A stretch of 64,000 nt of DNA from Pseudofabraea citricarpa (GCA_029641185.1 JAPWGK010000006.1:124001-188000), one strand, 5' to 3'; counted from the stretch's first letter, positions 1 to 19,220 are shown. The notes: a model not told the origin generated them from the sequence alone. A program made the numbers and translations.

Positions 1-185
1 CAACTGCTGCGGAGAAAGGTCGGATCCATGTGCAAGAATCCGAGGGCAGGTTCCCACTCACTTCAGGTTCTTCCACAGTATCTGTCGCTTTGGGTTGCAA
101 CGCACGCAACGTTACCGGACATGGGGAGCAGATGGGCAGCGGACGGGTCTCACCTACGGTACAGTAGTCTGGACATGTCTTTACT

Positions 186-626
186 GTGCGGAAATATCGT
201 CGGGATTATTGGTCTACTATTGTTAGAAGCGACGACCTTCAATATTTGGTGCCCGCCGCCGATACGGTATTGGTGGTGGGGGGTGGGAAGAAGGTGAGTG
301 CAGTGATGATCTGTGTGCTTTGGGACCCAAAGCCCCTCCCTCTGGCGTCATTGAAGCCTCCAAGCGAGGAAGAGGCTTTGGATATCATCAAGTTTTGTCG
401 GCAGTTCTTGATCACTGATCAGAGACACTGGGTTTCTCCGCGCTCACATCATCGTCCACCTACGAATGGCTGGGTCATTGAGAAAGTCTTTGATAAGTGG
501 CGTTCTTTTGCTGCATCTTCAACAGCTTTTGCTGCCAACCTGAAATCTATTCCTGTCGGCCTCAGGGTATCGCATCATGTGACGAGTCTCGTTACGTCAC
601 GTGGATATATCAATAGAACCGAGTAA
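186..626 (+). CDS. Doubtful open frame, possibly exon of an edge gene
   Basis: A 146-codon plus-strand frame that I do not recognise. It contains no domain signature I can name. Two strong splice-donor consensus sites lie in or at the end of it: GTGAGT near 295 and GTAAGT near 623, the second containing the stop codon. The frame could therefore be exon sequence of a gene whose remainder lies elsewhere, or simply chance. No signal peptide or membrane segment is obvious. I give it low confidence and assign no function. Confidence 0.12.
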   Translation: MRKYRRDYWSTIVRSDDLQYLVPAADTVLVVGGGKKVSAVMICVLWDPKPLPLASLKPPSEEEALDIIKFCRQFLITDQRHWVSPRSHHRPPTNGWVIEKVFDKWRSFAASSTAFAANLKSIPVGLRVSHHVTSLVTSRGYINRTE

Positions 627-644
627 GTGGGTGACATGGGGAAA

Positions 645-704
645 AACTTGACAGATGAGAACTTGACAGATGAAAACTTGGTAGGAGAAATCTTGATACG
701 AGGA
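645..704 (+). repeat. Four imperfect 15-bp tandem units
   Basis: Units begin at 645, 660, 675 and 690. The first two (AACTTGACAGATGAR) differ at one base; the third and fourth keep the CTTG core and the GA-rich end but diverge. It lies just after the weak open frame at 186-626, so it would be in its 3' region or intron. Confidence 0.7.
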
Positions 705-1028
705 ACATGATGTTATCTTATCACTATTACTTGGCCTGGCAAATCGCCCCACGCTTTAGCCTGCGAAGTATCGAGACTACACGACTTTACCTATTGAGAA
801 AAGGGAAATTATCCAACAGGGCTAGGTGATTGAATTTTTAAAACTTGGTTGCAAAAAGCGGCCAATGTTTGGTTTGTTGCGCACGAGGCAGCTCAACAGT
901 CATGCAAATTAGATTCATCGTTCATCGAAGCCATAATTCATTGCAATCTATATAAATCCAGATACTTTTGCAGTCCAAGGTTTATTGTTTTTCATTCATA
1001 AGTAAACTGTGCAAATTGCCTCCTGTGC

Positions 1029-7339
<6,311 letters not shown>

Positions 7340-10210
7340 ATGGGAAAAGAAAGAGAGCCACAACATTCTGCGAGCAATGGAGGAAGCAGTAGCACCGACA
7401 GTGTTGATTGGGATGCTCCTCCTCCGTACGAACTTAACTTTAGTACTGAGGATGCCAATATTTCAACAGCTGTACTTGGTAAGTCACATGCTAATTTATC
7501 ACTAACCAGAACTGATCGTATATAGACAATGGTCGAATTAGCATGCAATTCAAGGGAAGGGGGAACAGATTCAGTACACTGCCACCGTTGCCAACATACG
7601 AACCACGTTTAGAGGAACTTAGAGAATATGCTTCTCATGCATATCCTCTCGTGAATATCGTCATCCAGGTGGTCGGTAGTCGAGGTAAGCGAGATGGATT
7701 TTCATATTCATCCCCATGGCTGATCATACCTTGAAGGCGACGTACAGCCCTTCGTTGCCTTAGGACAAGAGCTTCGGCTTGTTGGCCATCGCGTTCGGCT
7801 TGCAACTCATGACGTATTTAAAAGCTTTGTTCAAGAAGCTGGTTTGGAATTTTTCCCGATTGGTGGCGACCCAGCAGATTTGATGGCTTATATGGTCAAG
7901 AATCCAAGCATCCTACCAACAATGGCTACTATTCGTGCCGGCGATATCTCAAGGAAACGCAAGATGATATGTGAGATGCTCGAAGGTTGCTGGAAATCCT
8001 GTATAGAACCAGATCCCTCGACAGGCATGCCTTTTGTTGCCGAAGCGATCATTGCCAATCCTCCAAGTTTTGCTCACATCCACTGTGCCCAAGCACTTTC
8101 TATACCATTGCAACTGATGTTCACCATGCCTTGGAGTGCCACCCGAGCCTTTCCACATCCATTGGCAAATATCAAGTCCACCGAGACAGATCCGACAACG
8201 ACCAATTTTCTTTCCTACGGCTTAGTCGACACCTTAACCTGGCAAGGGTAAGAAACTTATTATTTTGTTTTCTTTCATCTGCTAATCTAAAGAATTTAAG
8301 GTTAGGTGACGTTATCAATCATTGGCGAAAGAAGTTTTTGAGCTTAGAACCTGTTCCCCTTATGGTCGGTCCACATCTGGCCGATTCTTTGAAGATTCCA
8401 TTCACCTACTGCTGGTCGCCATCACTGGTGCCAAAACCAAAAGATTGGCCTTCATTTATCGGTTAGATTTTTTAGCTCAATATCCGATGCTGTCCTAACA
8501 TTAATACAGATGTCTGCGGGTTCTTTTTCCGCAATCCTCCTACATACACTCCTGACGATGAACTTGATTCATTTCTTCGACGCGGGCCAATGCCTATCTA
8601 TATTGGCTTTGGGAGCATCGTCATGCAAGATCCTGCAAAGATGACCCAGGTTATCATGGATGCCGTTAGAAACTGTGGTGTTAGAGCAATTGTTTCAAAG
8701 GGCTGGAGTAAATTAGGCACAGGCATGAGTGACGAAAACATTCTCTTCCTAGGAGATTGTCCTCATGGTAAGTCAAAATTTTCTTGTTAAATATCTCTTA
8801 TTGATCAAGATCACAGAGTGGTTGTTTCAGCACGTTTCGGCAGTAATTCATCATGGCGGCGCCGGCACGACAGCTTGTGGCCTATTGAATGGCCGACCTA
8901 CCACTATTGTGCCATTCTTTGGAGAGTAGGTCTCCCGTTCAGCTCCGTAATATGGTTTCATCTCTAACCATTACTAGCCAGCCATTTTGGGGTAATATGG
9001 TAGCGGCAGCAGGTGCAGGTCCAAGGCCTATTGACCACAAACAGCTTGATGTCCGTTCTCTCTCAGATGCCATCAATTTCTGTCTCTTACCGGAAACTGT
9101 TCGGGCAGCACAAAATCTTTCCAGGGGTATCCGAGCAGAGAGCGGTGTCAAGAGAGCAGTAGACTCGTTCCATCGAAATCTCCCTGTAACTGATATGACA
9201 TGCGACTTAATAGCCAGGAGACCTGCTACTTGGATTTGGAAGAAAGGCAAGAGATCGCTTAAGCTGTCTCATCGCGCAGCCTCAATCCTCGTGGAACAGA
9301 AGGCAATTGATGTCAAAGCCCTCAAATTGTAAGTCTACTTGATCCTTCTTTGCCTGCTCTGATTTTGATTTCGTGTGTACTCAGACACAAATCAAAGCCA
9401 TTCCAAATCGAGAATCGACGTTGGGATCCCTTTACGGCAACAACTTCGGCATTCGTGGATGGCGTAGGAAATATTGGTTCAGCTATGGGAAGTGTCGTTC
9501 AGACACCCATCTCAGAATACAAAAAGGCACGACTGAACGAGAGGGCAGGTGAGGGTGGCTCAAGTGCTGCCGGTGCCGCTGCCGGGGCTGTTGGCCATTC
9601 ATTCGGAAAAGTGGGAGGAGCTGTGGCCAAAACAGCCATCGATCTTCCAGTAGCGATGGCTGATGGACTTAGAGGGGTGCCTACTCTATATGGCCAGAAG
9701 GTCAGAGATTATGGAGCTATCCATGATTGGAAGAGTGGCGGGATAGTTGGTGGAAAGGTAAGCTTATTCAGACGAAAGGGCGGGATGCAGCATTACGAAT
9801 GAACTGACAATTGGCCAGAGTTTTGCCTATGGGATATACGACGGATACGCGGGGCTTTTTAAAGACCCATATAAAGGAGCCAAGGAAGGTGGTGGAGCAG
9901 GGTTTGCCAAAGGCGTCGCTAAGGGGGTTGTCGGATTCTTAGCAAAACCAGGTTCTGGTGAGTATCTACGCGTCTCTCAAATATCCTTATCGAGTGCTAA
10001 CAGTTTTCAGCGATTTTTGGTGTGGTGGCTTATCCAGCGCTAGGCCTCTATCGCAGTCTCAGTGGATCAGATATGACTGGAGCACAGCGAGATATCTTGC
10101 TAGCTCAAAGGGAATACGGCATCTTCCTTGCTGAGAATGTGCCCTTGGAACAGGTTGAGATTGATCAAGTTTTAGCAGCATTCAGAAGTAAAGGCAATTC
10201 TGGCGACTAG
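7340..10210 (+). CDS. Sterol 3-beta-glucosyltransferase-like enzyme (GT1/GT28 type)
   Basis: Predicted to transfer a sugar from a UDP-sugar to a sterol or similar lipid. Ten exons: 7340-7478, 7526-7684, 7737-8247, 8301-8461, 8510-8767, 8817-8925, 8978-9328, 9385-9757, 9819-9957, 10011-10210, giving 799 aa. The N-terminal GT28-like domain begins near residue 85 ([18 protein letters not shown]). The UDP-binding motif [18 protein letters not shown] lies near residue 421, followed by PFFGDQPFWG. Unlike yeast Atg26 there is no visible PH or GRAM region at the N-terminus. Residues from about 575 to the end form a Gly/Ala-rich tail ([14 protein letters not shown], then [11 protein letters not shown]) reminiscent of Vps13/Atg2 C-terminal lipid-contact segments; that likeness is my inference. 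The acceptor lipid cannot be read from sequence. Confidence 0.88.
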
Positions 10211-10708
10211 ATGGTAGAAGTTGGCCAATTTTTATACGTTTTGATATTTATAAATTAGCAAAGTCTCGAGCGTTCAGGGATTGCGTGTATAAGAATTCCC
10301 ACATCTCACTTCAATGTCAATTATTCTAAAACGTAGATCAAATTTTCACTTGATACTGGATTTTAATTGAAGTTTCAATCTTCTCCCCCAGAAGACCACT
10401 TTTTACGGATATTGAGGCGTATATTACAGCCAAAGCATGTTCGATATTCAGATAAATCCACCAAGTCAAACCCATTTCGATTCATAATTGTTTCCCTATT
10501 CTGACTTGTTCCCCGGGTTTAACAAGGCTGTCTATCATACTTTTAACTATAGAAAAAACGCCATGGCACACATGAAATTCTCATTTATAAACTACACTGG
10601 GACACATTGGCCAGTCCAGTTTTACGTCAGTCATACTCAAGACCAGCATACTTAGAAGTTAGAGGCCCCCACCCCCTTCGTCTACCAATGAACCTCCAGT
10701 AAGAATTC
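10211..10708. other. Convergent intergenic, no gene seen
   Basis: AT-rich spacer between the stop of the plus-strand glycosyltransferase and the stop of the minus-strand RTA1-like gene, so it should hold both 3' UTRs. Nothing else is recognisable. Confidence 0.5.
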
Positions 10709-11699
10709 TCACACGGCGCTGTTGGTGCTCTTGTTCTGCATCAGGTATGTTTGGTGTGAAGTACCATAATCCCGAGCAGCATCTTCAAGTATATCTCTTG
10801 AGACGACCTTGCTGGGATGATAGAAGTTGAAGAGAACCATGGTCAAGAACATGAGACAGGAGTCGAAAAGATATAGGTAGACCTCCCTTTGCATCAAAGC
10901 TCCATCACCTCCGGTAGCGTACTCGGCGATACGAAAGACTGATCGGATCATGATGAGGCCACTGGCAATGTATAGGATAAACAAATATTTCTTCCATGGA
11001 ACTTGTAACTTGACGGACCGGGCCGTTGGAGAAGCTGAGATTCGACGATGGAATATAGCAGAGACCACGATAAAAACGCCGAAGAATATGACCTGGATGA
11101 AGAGACCACCCATGATGATATTCTCTCCTCGCTTCTTGTCGTCCTCTGTCTCTGCTTTGGCGAGCATACCTCCACCTAAAAAGCTTGTTAGGCTACACAT
11201 CTTGGCTAGCAATAATATCTAAATGCTCACCTCCAGATTGTGTAAGGAAAGATATAACATCTCCAGCAACAAATATCTTCGTAAGCCATTTTGCCCTGAT
11301 AACCGAGTACCCCTCGCCGTCGGTCAGACGGATAATACGACCAAGGATCATATAGATAGAAGCTGCGAACAGGGCAGGGGCTAAAAGCAAGAGCAGACTT
11401 TGACAGATATAAGGACCCATGGTCCAGTTCGGAGACTGGTTGGCAGAGATCGCACGGCCGACATATCCAATCGCCTCAACTATCAGCGAGGTCAGCTTTG
11501 TTTCCCACATATGTCGAGCGTTAGAGGAAAGCTTACAGAAACCTCCAATAAGGAACGGAATGAAGTACCAGGTCCGGTTTTTCAGCAACTGGAAGAAATG
11601 CATAGAAGTTGTGGCGATGAAAAAGAGAATGAACACCACAGCCGCTCCCATGTTTGGATTATAATGGTAGAACTCATACTGTTCTGTTGGTTCCGCCAT
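10709..11699 (-). CDS. RTA1-family seven-helix membrane protein
   Basis: Fungal RTA1/RSB1-type polytopic membrane protein. Family members are linked to resistance to lipid-like compounds and to sphingoid-base export. Two exons: 11231-11699 and 10709-11175, joined in frame by a 55-bp intron (GTGAGC...TAG), giving 311 aa. The segment YEFYHYNPNMGAAVVFILFF at the N-terminus, CQSLLLLLAPALFAASIYM in the middle, and FRIAEYATGGDG late in the protein are typical. About seven hydrophobic helices are visible. I start at 11699 (MAEPTEQ); an in-frame ATG at 11723 would add eight residues. The substrate is not predictable. Confidence 0.9.
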
Positions 11700-12680
11700 G
11701 GTGTACGACCTGGCTATGCTCAAGTGTATAGCTTGAGAAAGGGTCGTAGTAGTTGCTTATTTACTCGAAAACGGTGGAGAAGTTATTGATTGTGATTTAG
11801 AGATAGCAAACACATCGAAGGAAGAGTCTGGTTGAAAAGGGTGAGCGCGGTGAATGTCATGACCGGTGAGATGCTCCAAGTACACGTTCACGCAGCAACT
11901 GTCGCATCTGCAGAGAGATCTATCCGATATACGAGAGGCAAGGCAGAACATGATCGCCACGCTGGTCAACATTATTGGATACAGTGAGCTTGTATAATAT
12001 GCTTTCGGCTCGTACCGAATCTTTACTCGCTCTTCGTTTAGGTTGGAATACGACAGCCGAGAGCCAATTATAGTTGTTGACTGGGAACTAAGCAGCGATG
12101 CCGCAAGCTTCTACTAGAGTTTTTCTGGTTCTAGATGTGATGGCGTCTGTAATTTGCTTGCGCGTCTCCGTCTCAATGCATGCAGGAAATGGTGCTAAAA
12201 AGTCCTGCTGTTTGGAATATTTTAACCGAGCAACTTTCATGTCACAGCCACTATTGATCTTGTAAAATACGACAGACGAAGGGAGGTTAAGATTCTGGTA
12301 AAAGGTTTGACTTGATTTAGGACCAGAGTTTATGCTGATTGGTTTTAGAACTTGTATAGGTGTATTTGGTCTTCTTTTATAGAGGTCAATAGACCAGCAT
12401 ATATATTGAAATTATTCAGCCCAGCGATCCTTCTGTTATAATGCTTGAACGTTGTTACACAAGAATCAATTTTAATTCACAACTAGACTCTACGAGTTCG
12501 AAGGATGCAATTAATAACTCGATAGAACCACTGGATCCCTAGAAGACATGATACCAGCTAGGTAGATTGGTATTTTAATGTTATCTAACCTCGGCAGTAA
12601 TGCTCATTAGCTTTAAAGTACAGATATCTCCCAATCTTTCAATGTGAGATCAAGAGCTCACTGTCGTTGACTACTCTCAC
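11700..12680. other. Intergenic, no gene seen
   Basis: About 1 kb between the RTA1-like start and the 3' end of the beta-glucosidase, both on the minus strand. It should carry the RTA1 promoter and the glucosidase 3' UTR. Only short frames occur. Confidence 0.5.
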
Positions 12681-15292
12681 TCATAAGACTTCAACCACAG
12701 CAGCTTCCCTTATATCGCGCGAGCTAAAGCCCACCCTGAGAGATAATGGACCTTGGTAGAGATGCCATGTTTGAGAAATGGTATCCCAGTAGCTAATGTC
12801 ACGTCGATTCAGCACCAGATTGATATCCTTCTCTTCCCCTGGATTGAGATAAATCTTCTCGAACCCCCTAAGTACCTGCACGGGAGTTCCTGGAGGGGCC
12901 GAATCTTGGGATGGTGCAAGGTAGAGTTGAACAACAGCCGATCCAGCAACGCTACCAGTATTGGAAACCTTGCTCGTCGCATGAAGAAATTCTGTCCAGA
13001 GGTCCGGATTACCTCCTTGTACTATCTTTAATCCAGGATCGGGTGCCTCAGAAGGATCTTGAACCAATTGTACAACGGTCAGAGGTGCCGTGATGTTGAA
13101 TGTAGTATAACTTAGACCGTGACCAAATTCGTACAACGGGGTGATATTCTTGGTGTCAAAATGCCGATAGTCAATTAAGAGCCCTTCTGTAAAGTCTGCC
13201 TGCCATCCATCGACGGTGGCGACCTCGGTAAGGTTGACAATTGGAAAATCGTAATCGGCCTCGTTGACTGGTATGGAATATGGAAGCTTGGCCGAAGGAT
13301 TCACGTCCCCCCAGAGAATATCGACGATCGAGTTCCCAGATTGTTCTCCGGGGTAGTGAGCAGCCAGTATTGCGGTGACATTTGGGTTCGTCGCCCATGG
13401 CAACGTATTGACACCTCCAGAATGGGTAATGACAACAGTGTTAGGACAGCGAGCGGCAACATTGTTAACGATGATTGTAGAATTCCAGTCATTCTCGATC
13501 GTTGTTCGATCAAACCCTTCCGTTGCAAAGGTTTTCAAGAAAACGAGACAGACATCAGGCGTTGGAAAGATGCTAGTGAACTGATCGCTCGCTAGTATCT
13601 CGTTGTTGAGAATATACTGAACTCTTGATTCGGTCTTTTTCGCATGCTCTTTGATGGCTTCTAAAGGTGAGATGACATATGAGAGGCGTGCAGATCCTGA
13701 GCCACCACCGATTGGTAGGGTACCAATATCATATGCGTACTCGTTTTCAGGTGGGTTGACAAATGTCAGCCCATCTGCGATGTCAGCAGCATCATTACCG
13801 AACACTCCGATGTTCTTCGGTGAGCGAAGGGGGAGCGTGGAATTTATATTCTTGAGCAGGACAGTGCCGGCCGCAGCAATGTCGCGGATCAGTGCTGAAT
13901 GGTTGCTTCTCACATCTCGTGCGGGTGGTGGTTCGATATTGCCCAGCGAAACGCCATACATATTTGCAAGTACAAACAGCGTAGATGGATCTTCGGTCGG
14001 ATAGGAATTGCTGTCTTGACTAAGTAAATAGTAAGGCGTCATAACTCGTCGAATCATGTCATCTAGACGCGTCATTGTTACACTGCCATTGTTCACAGCT
14101 TCAACAAGACTCCGTCCAAAGTAAGAATCGCCAGTCCCAATCGATCCTTGGTCCTTAACTCCTGGCATGGTCATATCCAAGCCGTTATTAGCCGACTTTA
14201 CACCCGAGTGTGTTGCAAACCCTGCGTTAGATTGTGATGTTAAACTCGGAGAATTGTGAAGTATCTACGGAGTAGTTGGGCTGACTTCAGAAAGGTTGGG
14301 TATAATGAATTTGGTACTTGATTTAACGAATAAGGGTTATACGTACAATCTGAAACCACGTAACCTTCGAATCCAAGTTCATTCTTGAGCACATCATTCA
14401 GAAGAGCCGAGTTCTCGCACGCATAAGTCTGATTGTAGCGGTTGTAGCTGCACATTATCGAAGATGTCCCTGCTTTCACAGCCTCTTGAAACGGCCACAG
14501 ATAAAGCTCATGCAGCGTGCGATCATCGATATTTGACGAGATAGCATCAATGTTTGTTCCGTTCGCCAGGACGGTATTGCTCCTTTGGGTTTCTTGTTCG
14601 TTGCCAATGAAGTGTTTAGAGCATGCTTGAACACCCACGTCTTGTATTCCGCGAACAGAGGCATCCATTGCAACGCCAGTAAGGTAAGGATCTGGAGAAA
14701 ATCCTTCCCAGTTCCGGCCGCCAAGTGGATGACGACCTAGAGGTCCTGCTACGGGGCTATAAGATGTCAGGAGAGCCATTAATCCCGGGATGTAAGGCTT
14801 ACCCAAGAGCAACATGAACGCCTTTTGCTTTGAACTCTCTTCCGAGAGCGGTATATCTCTGATAAATGAGATCCTTGTCAAAAGTTGCCGCTGCAGTCAA
14901 CCCAGCAGGGAAAACGCTTGCTAAATCGACACGGTTTACCGCGTTGGGTCCATCCTGGAGACAAATCCCGGGAAATCCAATTCTCTCTATTGGCAGAATT
15001 CTACCTGAACACCCACCTGCGGACGTACCCAGAGAGCCAGTAACCATACCCGCCTTCTCTGTGAGATTGAGCTGGGCTATGAACTCATTTGCTTTCATGA
15101 GCGCTGACTCTTGTCGAGCAGCAGAGACGACGCTTTCTAGTTGGCTCGTCGCTTAATTAAAAAGTTTCAATGACAGCTGGTTACAGATAAGAACTTACGA
15201 GTGTTTACATCCCTTGCAAGATTCCTCGCTAAGGCTTCAGTGACGGGAGGAAAGCTTGAAAGCAAGCCAATGAAGTACAGGAGGAAATGCAT
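12681..15292 (-). CDS. Secreted beta-glucosidase, glycoside hydrolase family 3
   Basis: Predicted extracellular beta-glucosidase releasing glucose from beta-linked oligosaccharides. Four exons: 15199-15292, 14803-15151, 14347-14756, 12681-14221, giving 797 aa. The N-terminus [20 protein letters not shown] is a signal peptide. The GH3 N domain includes [19 protein letters not shown], the KHFIGNEQE segment, and the nucleophile Asp284 in VVSDW; this codon pair is only restored by splicing the 14222-14346 intron. The C-terminal domain and a fibronectin III-like end ([12 protein letters not shown], then [12 protein letters not shown]) complete the usual GH3 architecture. Many N-glycosylation sequons are present. 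A minus-strand TATA-like box lies upstream. Exact substrate (cellobiose versus other glucans) is undetermined. Confidence 0.95.
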
Positions 15293-15373
15293 GTTGCTAT
15301 AGTCTCAGAATATAGTTAACCGAGGGCTGAGCTATGGTTGAACATGATTCAGTAGATATGGAAGAGTCATAAG

Positions 15374-15381
15374 TATTTATA
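15374..15381 (-). promoter_or_regulatory. TATA-like box of the GH3 gene
   Basis: TATAAATA on the minus strand, 82 bp upstream of the beta-glucosidase start codon. Position and sequence suit a core promoter element; this is inferred by consensus only. Confidence 0.4.
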
Positions 15382-18300
15382 CCTGAACTTCCCCGCAGTT
15401 CTCTAATGATGTACTAACCACAAGAAAGACCCTATAGAACAATATATCAATTCTTCCAGACTTGAAAGACCCGTCGTATTTTAAATACGATAAACGACGG
15501 CTATGCGATTTCGTCAATAGCTGTAGATGCAAAGCAAGTGCCGTTGATCACAAGGGTAGTTAATGTATACAGATTATCGCCGCAGTGTGGCCGAAGCAAG
15601 GAAACATATCCAACTCAGATACTGCAGCTCTTTCGAGCGCCTGCACAGTCAATTCTATTCTATCTCATAGAAAATTCAGTATGCCAAGCACTCTGTACGA
15701 AGTTACGCGGAATCGGTGGGGCGTTGTCGTACAGCGGTTCCCCGGATTCGTTCCAAGCGCAAGACTCCCCCGGATGAATTACCCCGCATCAAGGCATTCA
15801 GGGGTTAGAACGCTATAATAAAGCGTGCTGGTAATCAGACCATCGCCATCTCTGCACAATATCACCTACCAGGCCACAATGGTTTTCGATTTTAAGAGGT
15901 TAACATGGCAACGCACTTACGACTACCTAGCATAATCACCTCAAATATTATTATTGCAGATGCCTCTTTCATGTGGTCGGAAATACCACATAGAAGTCGT
16001 TCCTAGCGATAAATATATAAGCTCTGAACTTTACACTGGTCTTGCTATACAGTGCATATCTATATTGGTTTCGCGCAAGATCAGTATTCCACAGGTTATC
16101 ACTTCGCCTGTAAGAATACTGTAGATACTGTAGATACCTAAATCATAAGATTTCCGTCTCTATGGATGATTACATAATAAGCATGAACTGGTACAATTTA
16201 CCTACAGAGAGAAGTGAATAAAACACTATGTGAACATGCCACCTCATTTGAGGTTATGCCACTTTTGGCCACCGGCACTTACTATTATGCCAGCCTTGGT
16301 TTACAATCTTCCTACATACATTAGATGCTCACCAAGCACGGCTAAAGAGTTAACTAAATTGTGTCTTTGAAAGAGGACCTGGTGATTCTAAACATTAAGT
16401 CGCGGATTTGGCTCTCAATGCAGGATCAGCGAAAGGATTTACCGGCACATTTTCAACGACGTCGCTTAAGCAGTACAAAAGACTTCATCGTCAAAATTCC
16501 ACCTCTATTTTTGTCGATGCCTCAACATCAGAAGAACTTAGTAACCGTTCATCAACATCGCATTATGAAGAATGGTAAACCCTTTGCTCACCTAGAGCCG
16601 CCCTTGTGTAGGTAGTTTGCAGAGATGCGTGCAACTATCAATTAGGACATTTGCAAAAGTCCATTAGGACTATCGATGACAATAATGCCTGTAAATGCAA
16701 TGAAAATATACTGCTCTAGCAGATACAGTTCCACTTTGAGCTATAGCAACTTTACGCGCAAGGCTTGTTACTTGGTGCTACATACCGAAGGTATCTCGTT
16801 AAAGAGTTATAGTATTATTTGGTTGAATGATGATGAAGATGAGTCGATCGTAATTCCGGAACCCCCGAGGGTTTACCTAGGTCCTGATCTCTCCAGGATA
16901 TTTGTGTAGAGCTTTGGAGCTTTATTGGAAGATGTACTTGTGGTTGTATATTAAGAATTGAGGGATGTGATCGGTTACTGACGCACAGACCGACACCCTC
17001 TTGGTACTGTGGCATCGTAGGCCACTCGAGCGAGCCGAGAGCTACACGCACACCCAGCAGTTTAGCCTCACATCAACACTCAGCCTCGTCTGATTTCAGC
17101 CTTGAACGATACAATCATCGTACCCCGATAGCAACGATAAACCTTCTCTTGCCTTTTGGACTCTTGCACTAGTCATATTACTTGCCCTTGTTATTTAGCA
17201 TCTACCACCATACATGAGCTATTGATACCCCGAAGGATTCTTGGAAATTCGGCTTCGACTTTATACTCGCCTTAAGGAAGAGCGACTACTTACCTAGCGC
17301 CGACGCAAACAGCCATTCAAAGTGTGGCAAGGGACAGACTCTTTCCAACCCACAAGTCGCGGTAGTTGCGGAATTGCAACGTAAGCACAAACTCTAAGGA
17401 TGTTCAAGAGCTCAAAGTGCACAGTAAGCTGACGCCGATTTTACTTTTTAGGATTTCTACAAACAACGCTTTCTGAGGAGGCACGCTGGAATGCCTGGAT
17501 AAACCCAGACCTATTGTTTCTGGAAGTCCCAAGGTTTAGACAGAACAAGCTTAATATGTCGTAAGGTCACGATCAGAAGTCATCTTTCAAAACCATCTTT
17601 GATTGCGGTTACGTTATTCCCATGTGCCAGGCAGTTTTCAGTTCACGAGCTCTAGCCTGCGGAAAGCGAGAGTGCATGAAGGTAGGTGAAATGGCTTCAT
17701 GCCGAAGCGAGAGTGGAACCGAGGACGAACAGAAGTGCTCATGTACGTACGGTACGGTATCCGTGGATTGCGGATGGCAATCATCAATCATCAATCATCG
17801 AAACCAAAGCTTCTGGCACGGAACGAACAAGAGGGCAAAGGCTGCGGGGAAGTAGGATGATCCATAATGAAGTGCGATGATCAAGCTGATCGATCGCCAT
17901 AGTCCCAAAGCAAGGCTGCGAAACGGAGGCAGCCGTTGAGATGGTCGCTCGCTCGCCTTCTTTCTCAATAATAACAAATGGATGCTGGATGCTGGAAGGT
18001 GGATGGATATGCCACAGCACGTGGCATGTAGGTATCAGGGTCGTCGACGCAGCCTACTCTGCACTCCAAACGTGTCACAAGAAGCGCCTATCCGTGATCC
18101 ATTGAGAGCTAGTTTCGAAAGCACGGTGGATTTTTGGCCTCTCCTGCAGCGGCAGACCCGTGTCTAGAAGACTGGGAAAACAGCGGTGAACGGCAGCTCT
18201 CAGCGAATGACTTGGCTGGAACACACAGCACTGCCTGCACCCAAGCGGATACAGACGCAGGTGACGGCTGGTGGCTGCTCCCTAGGACCTCCCATACTAC

Positions 18301-18934
18301 ACGTCGTTTTCCTCCGCCCTCTCGCTTTCTTCAGGAGACGACCAGAAGCGGATGGCAGATGCAGATGTTGCAGATGTTGATGCGGGCATTGCAGCGCAAA
18401 TGAGATCCAATTTTAGTTTCACAGGAGCCAAATGCACAGAGGCTGAGGGAGTGCGGTTGATGTGGCGGGCGACTAAAAGGGGAGATGATGGAGTCGAAAG
18501 TGGAGGGGCAGAGGGTCTGTGTTTGAGAAAAGCCTCAGACTTTCATGCGGCGGCTATTTACCCCATGAGATGGAGGGGTGGACGAGGAGGTTGAGGAGGT
18601 CGAGATGTTCGAGGGCATCTGCTCTTTCGTATGCTGTGCTGCGCTGCGTTGCGCTGTGCTGCCGTCGCTGACGCACACGGGTCCATACAGCAGTGTAGGA
18701 GCTGCTCGATCGAGGGGACATGCCAGCCTTGGGATAAACTCTGGCGGACCGAGTCAGGGTTTGATCCCTGTCCCAGCTCCTGAGCTCGCAGGCTGTCTCC
18801 CAGCCCGTGAGTCTTGAGGGTTGGGAGCTGTTGCGAACAGGATTGGGTCGCGATACAGGCCGTGGGGTGGAACTGGGAAGACTGAAGTGGTGCTGTGGTG
18901 CCGAATCAGTTGTACCTAATGTATGTACTGTGGT

Positions 18935-19220
18935 GTACAGTACAGTACAGTGCAGTAGGTACAGTTACAGTGCTGTCGCTCGGAAGCAGACAGAGAAGAG
19001 AGTTGGTGGTGAGGGATGGAGTTACAGTGGTTGCGAAGTACTGTAGTCTGTAGCTACTGTAGGCTAGCTCATGTCCCGCGCTGGCCGAGACCCTTTGAGG
19101 TATCTAGTACTTTGGTACCTACAGCACCGCCTACAGCCTACAGCCTACACACACACCACTACATACCTTTACAGCACCAAGGTACTGTACTTTACTGTAT
19201 GCTAGGTACTGTTCTGCTGT
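18935..19220. repeat. Clustered GTACAGTA / CTACAGC short repeats
   Basis: Contains GTACAGTACAGTACAG at 18935-18950, several TACTGTA words, and a CTACAGC heptamer array at about 19118-19150. The words are mutually palindromic, so the region can form several small hairpins. A similar heptamer array occurs at 60094-60120. Confidence 0.7.

Larger units (their letters stand above)
1..1028. other. Left flank, no firm gene
   Basis: This stretch lies beyond the 3' end of the AROM gene. It holds one weak plus-strand open frame (entered separately) and a short tandem repeat at 645-704. The part nearest the AROM stop is AT-rich and may include its 3' UTR. I see no recognisable RNA gene or mobile element. 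Confidence 0.5.

Noticed and set aside
18701..18783. tRNA-like foldback with GGAGCTG and CAGCTCC arms 83 bp apart
   Set aside because: No valid T-arm or A-box, and the inner hairpin has a six-base loop; does not fit a tRNA.
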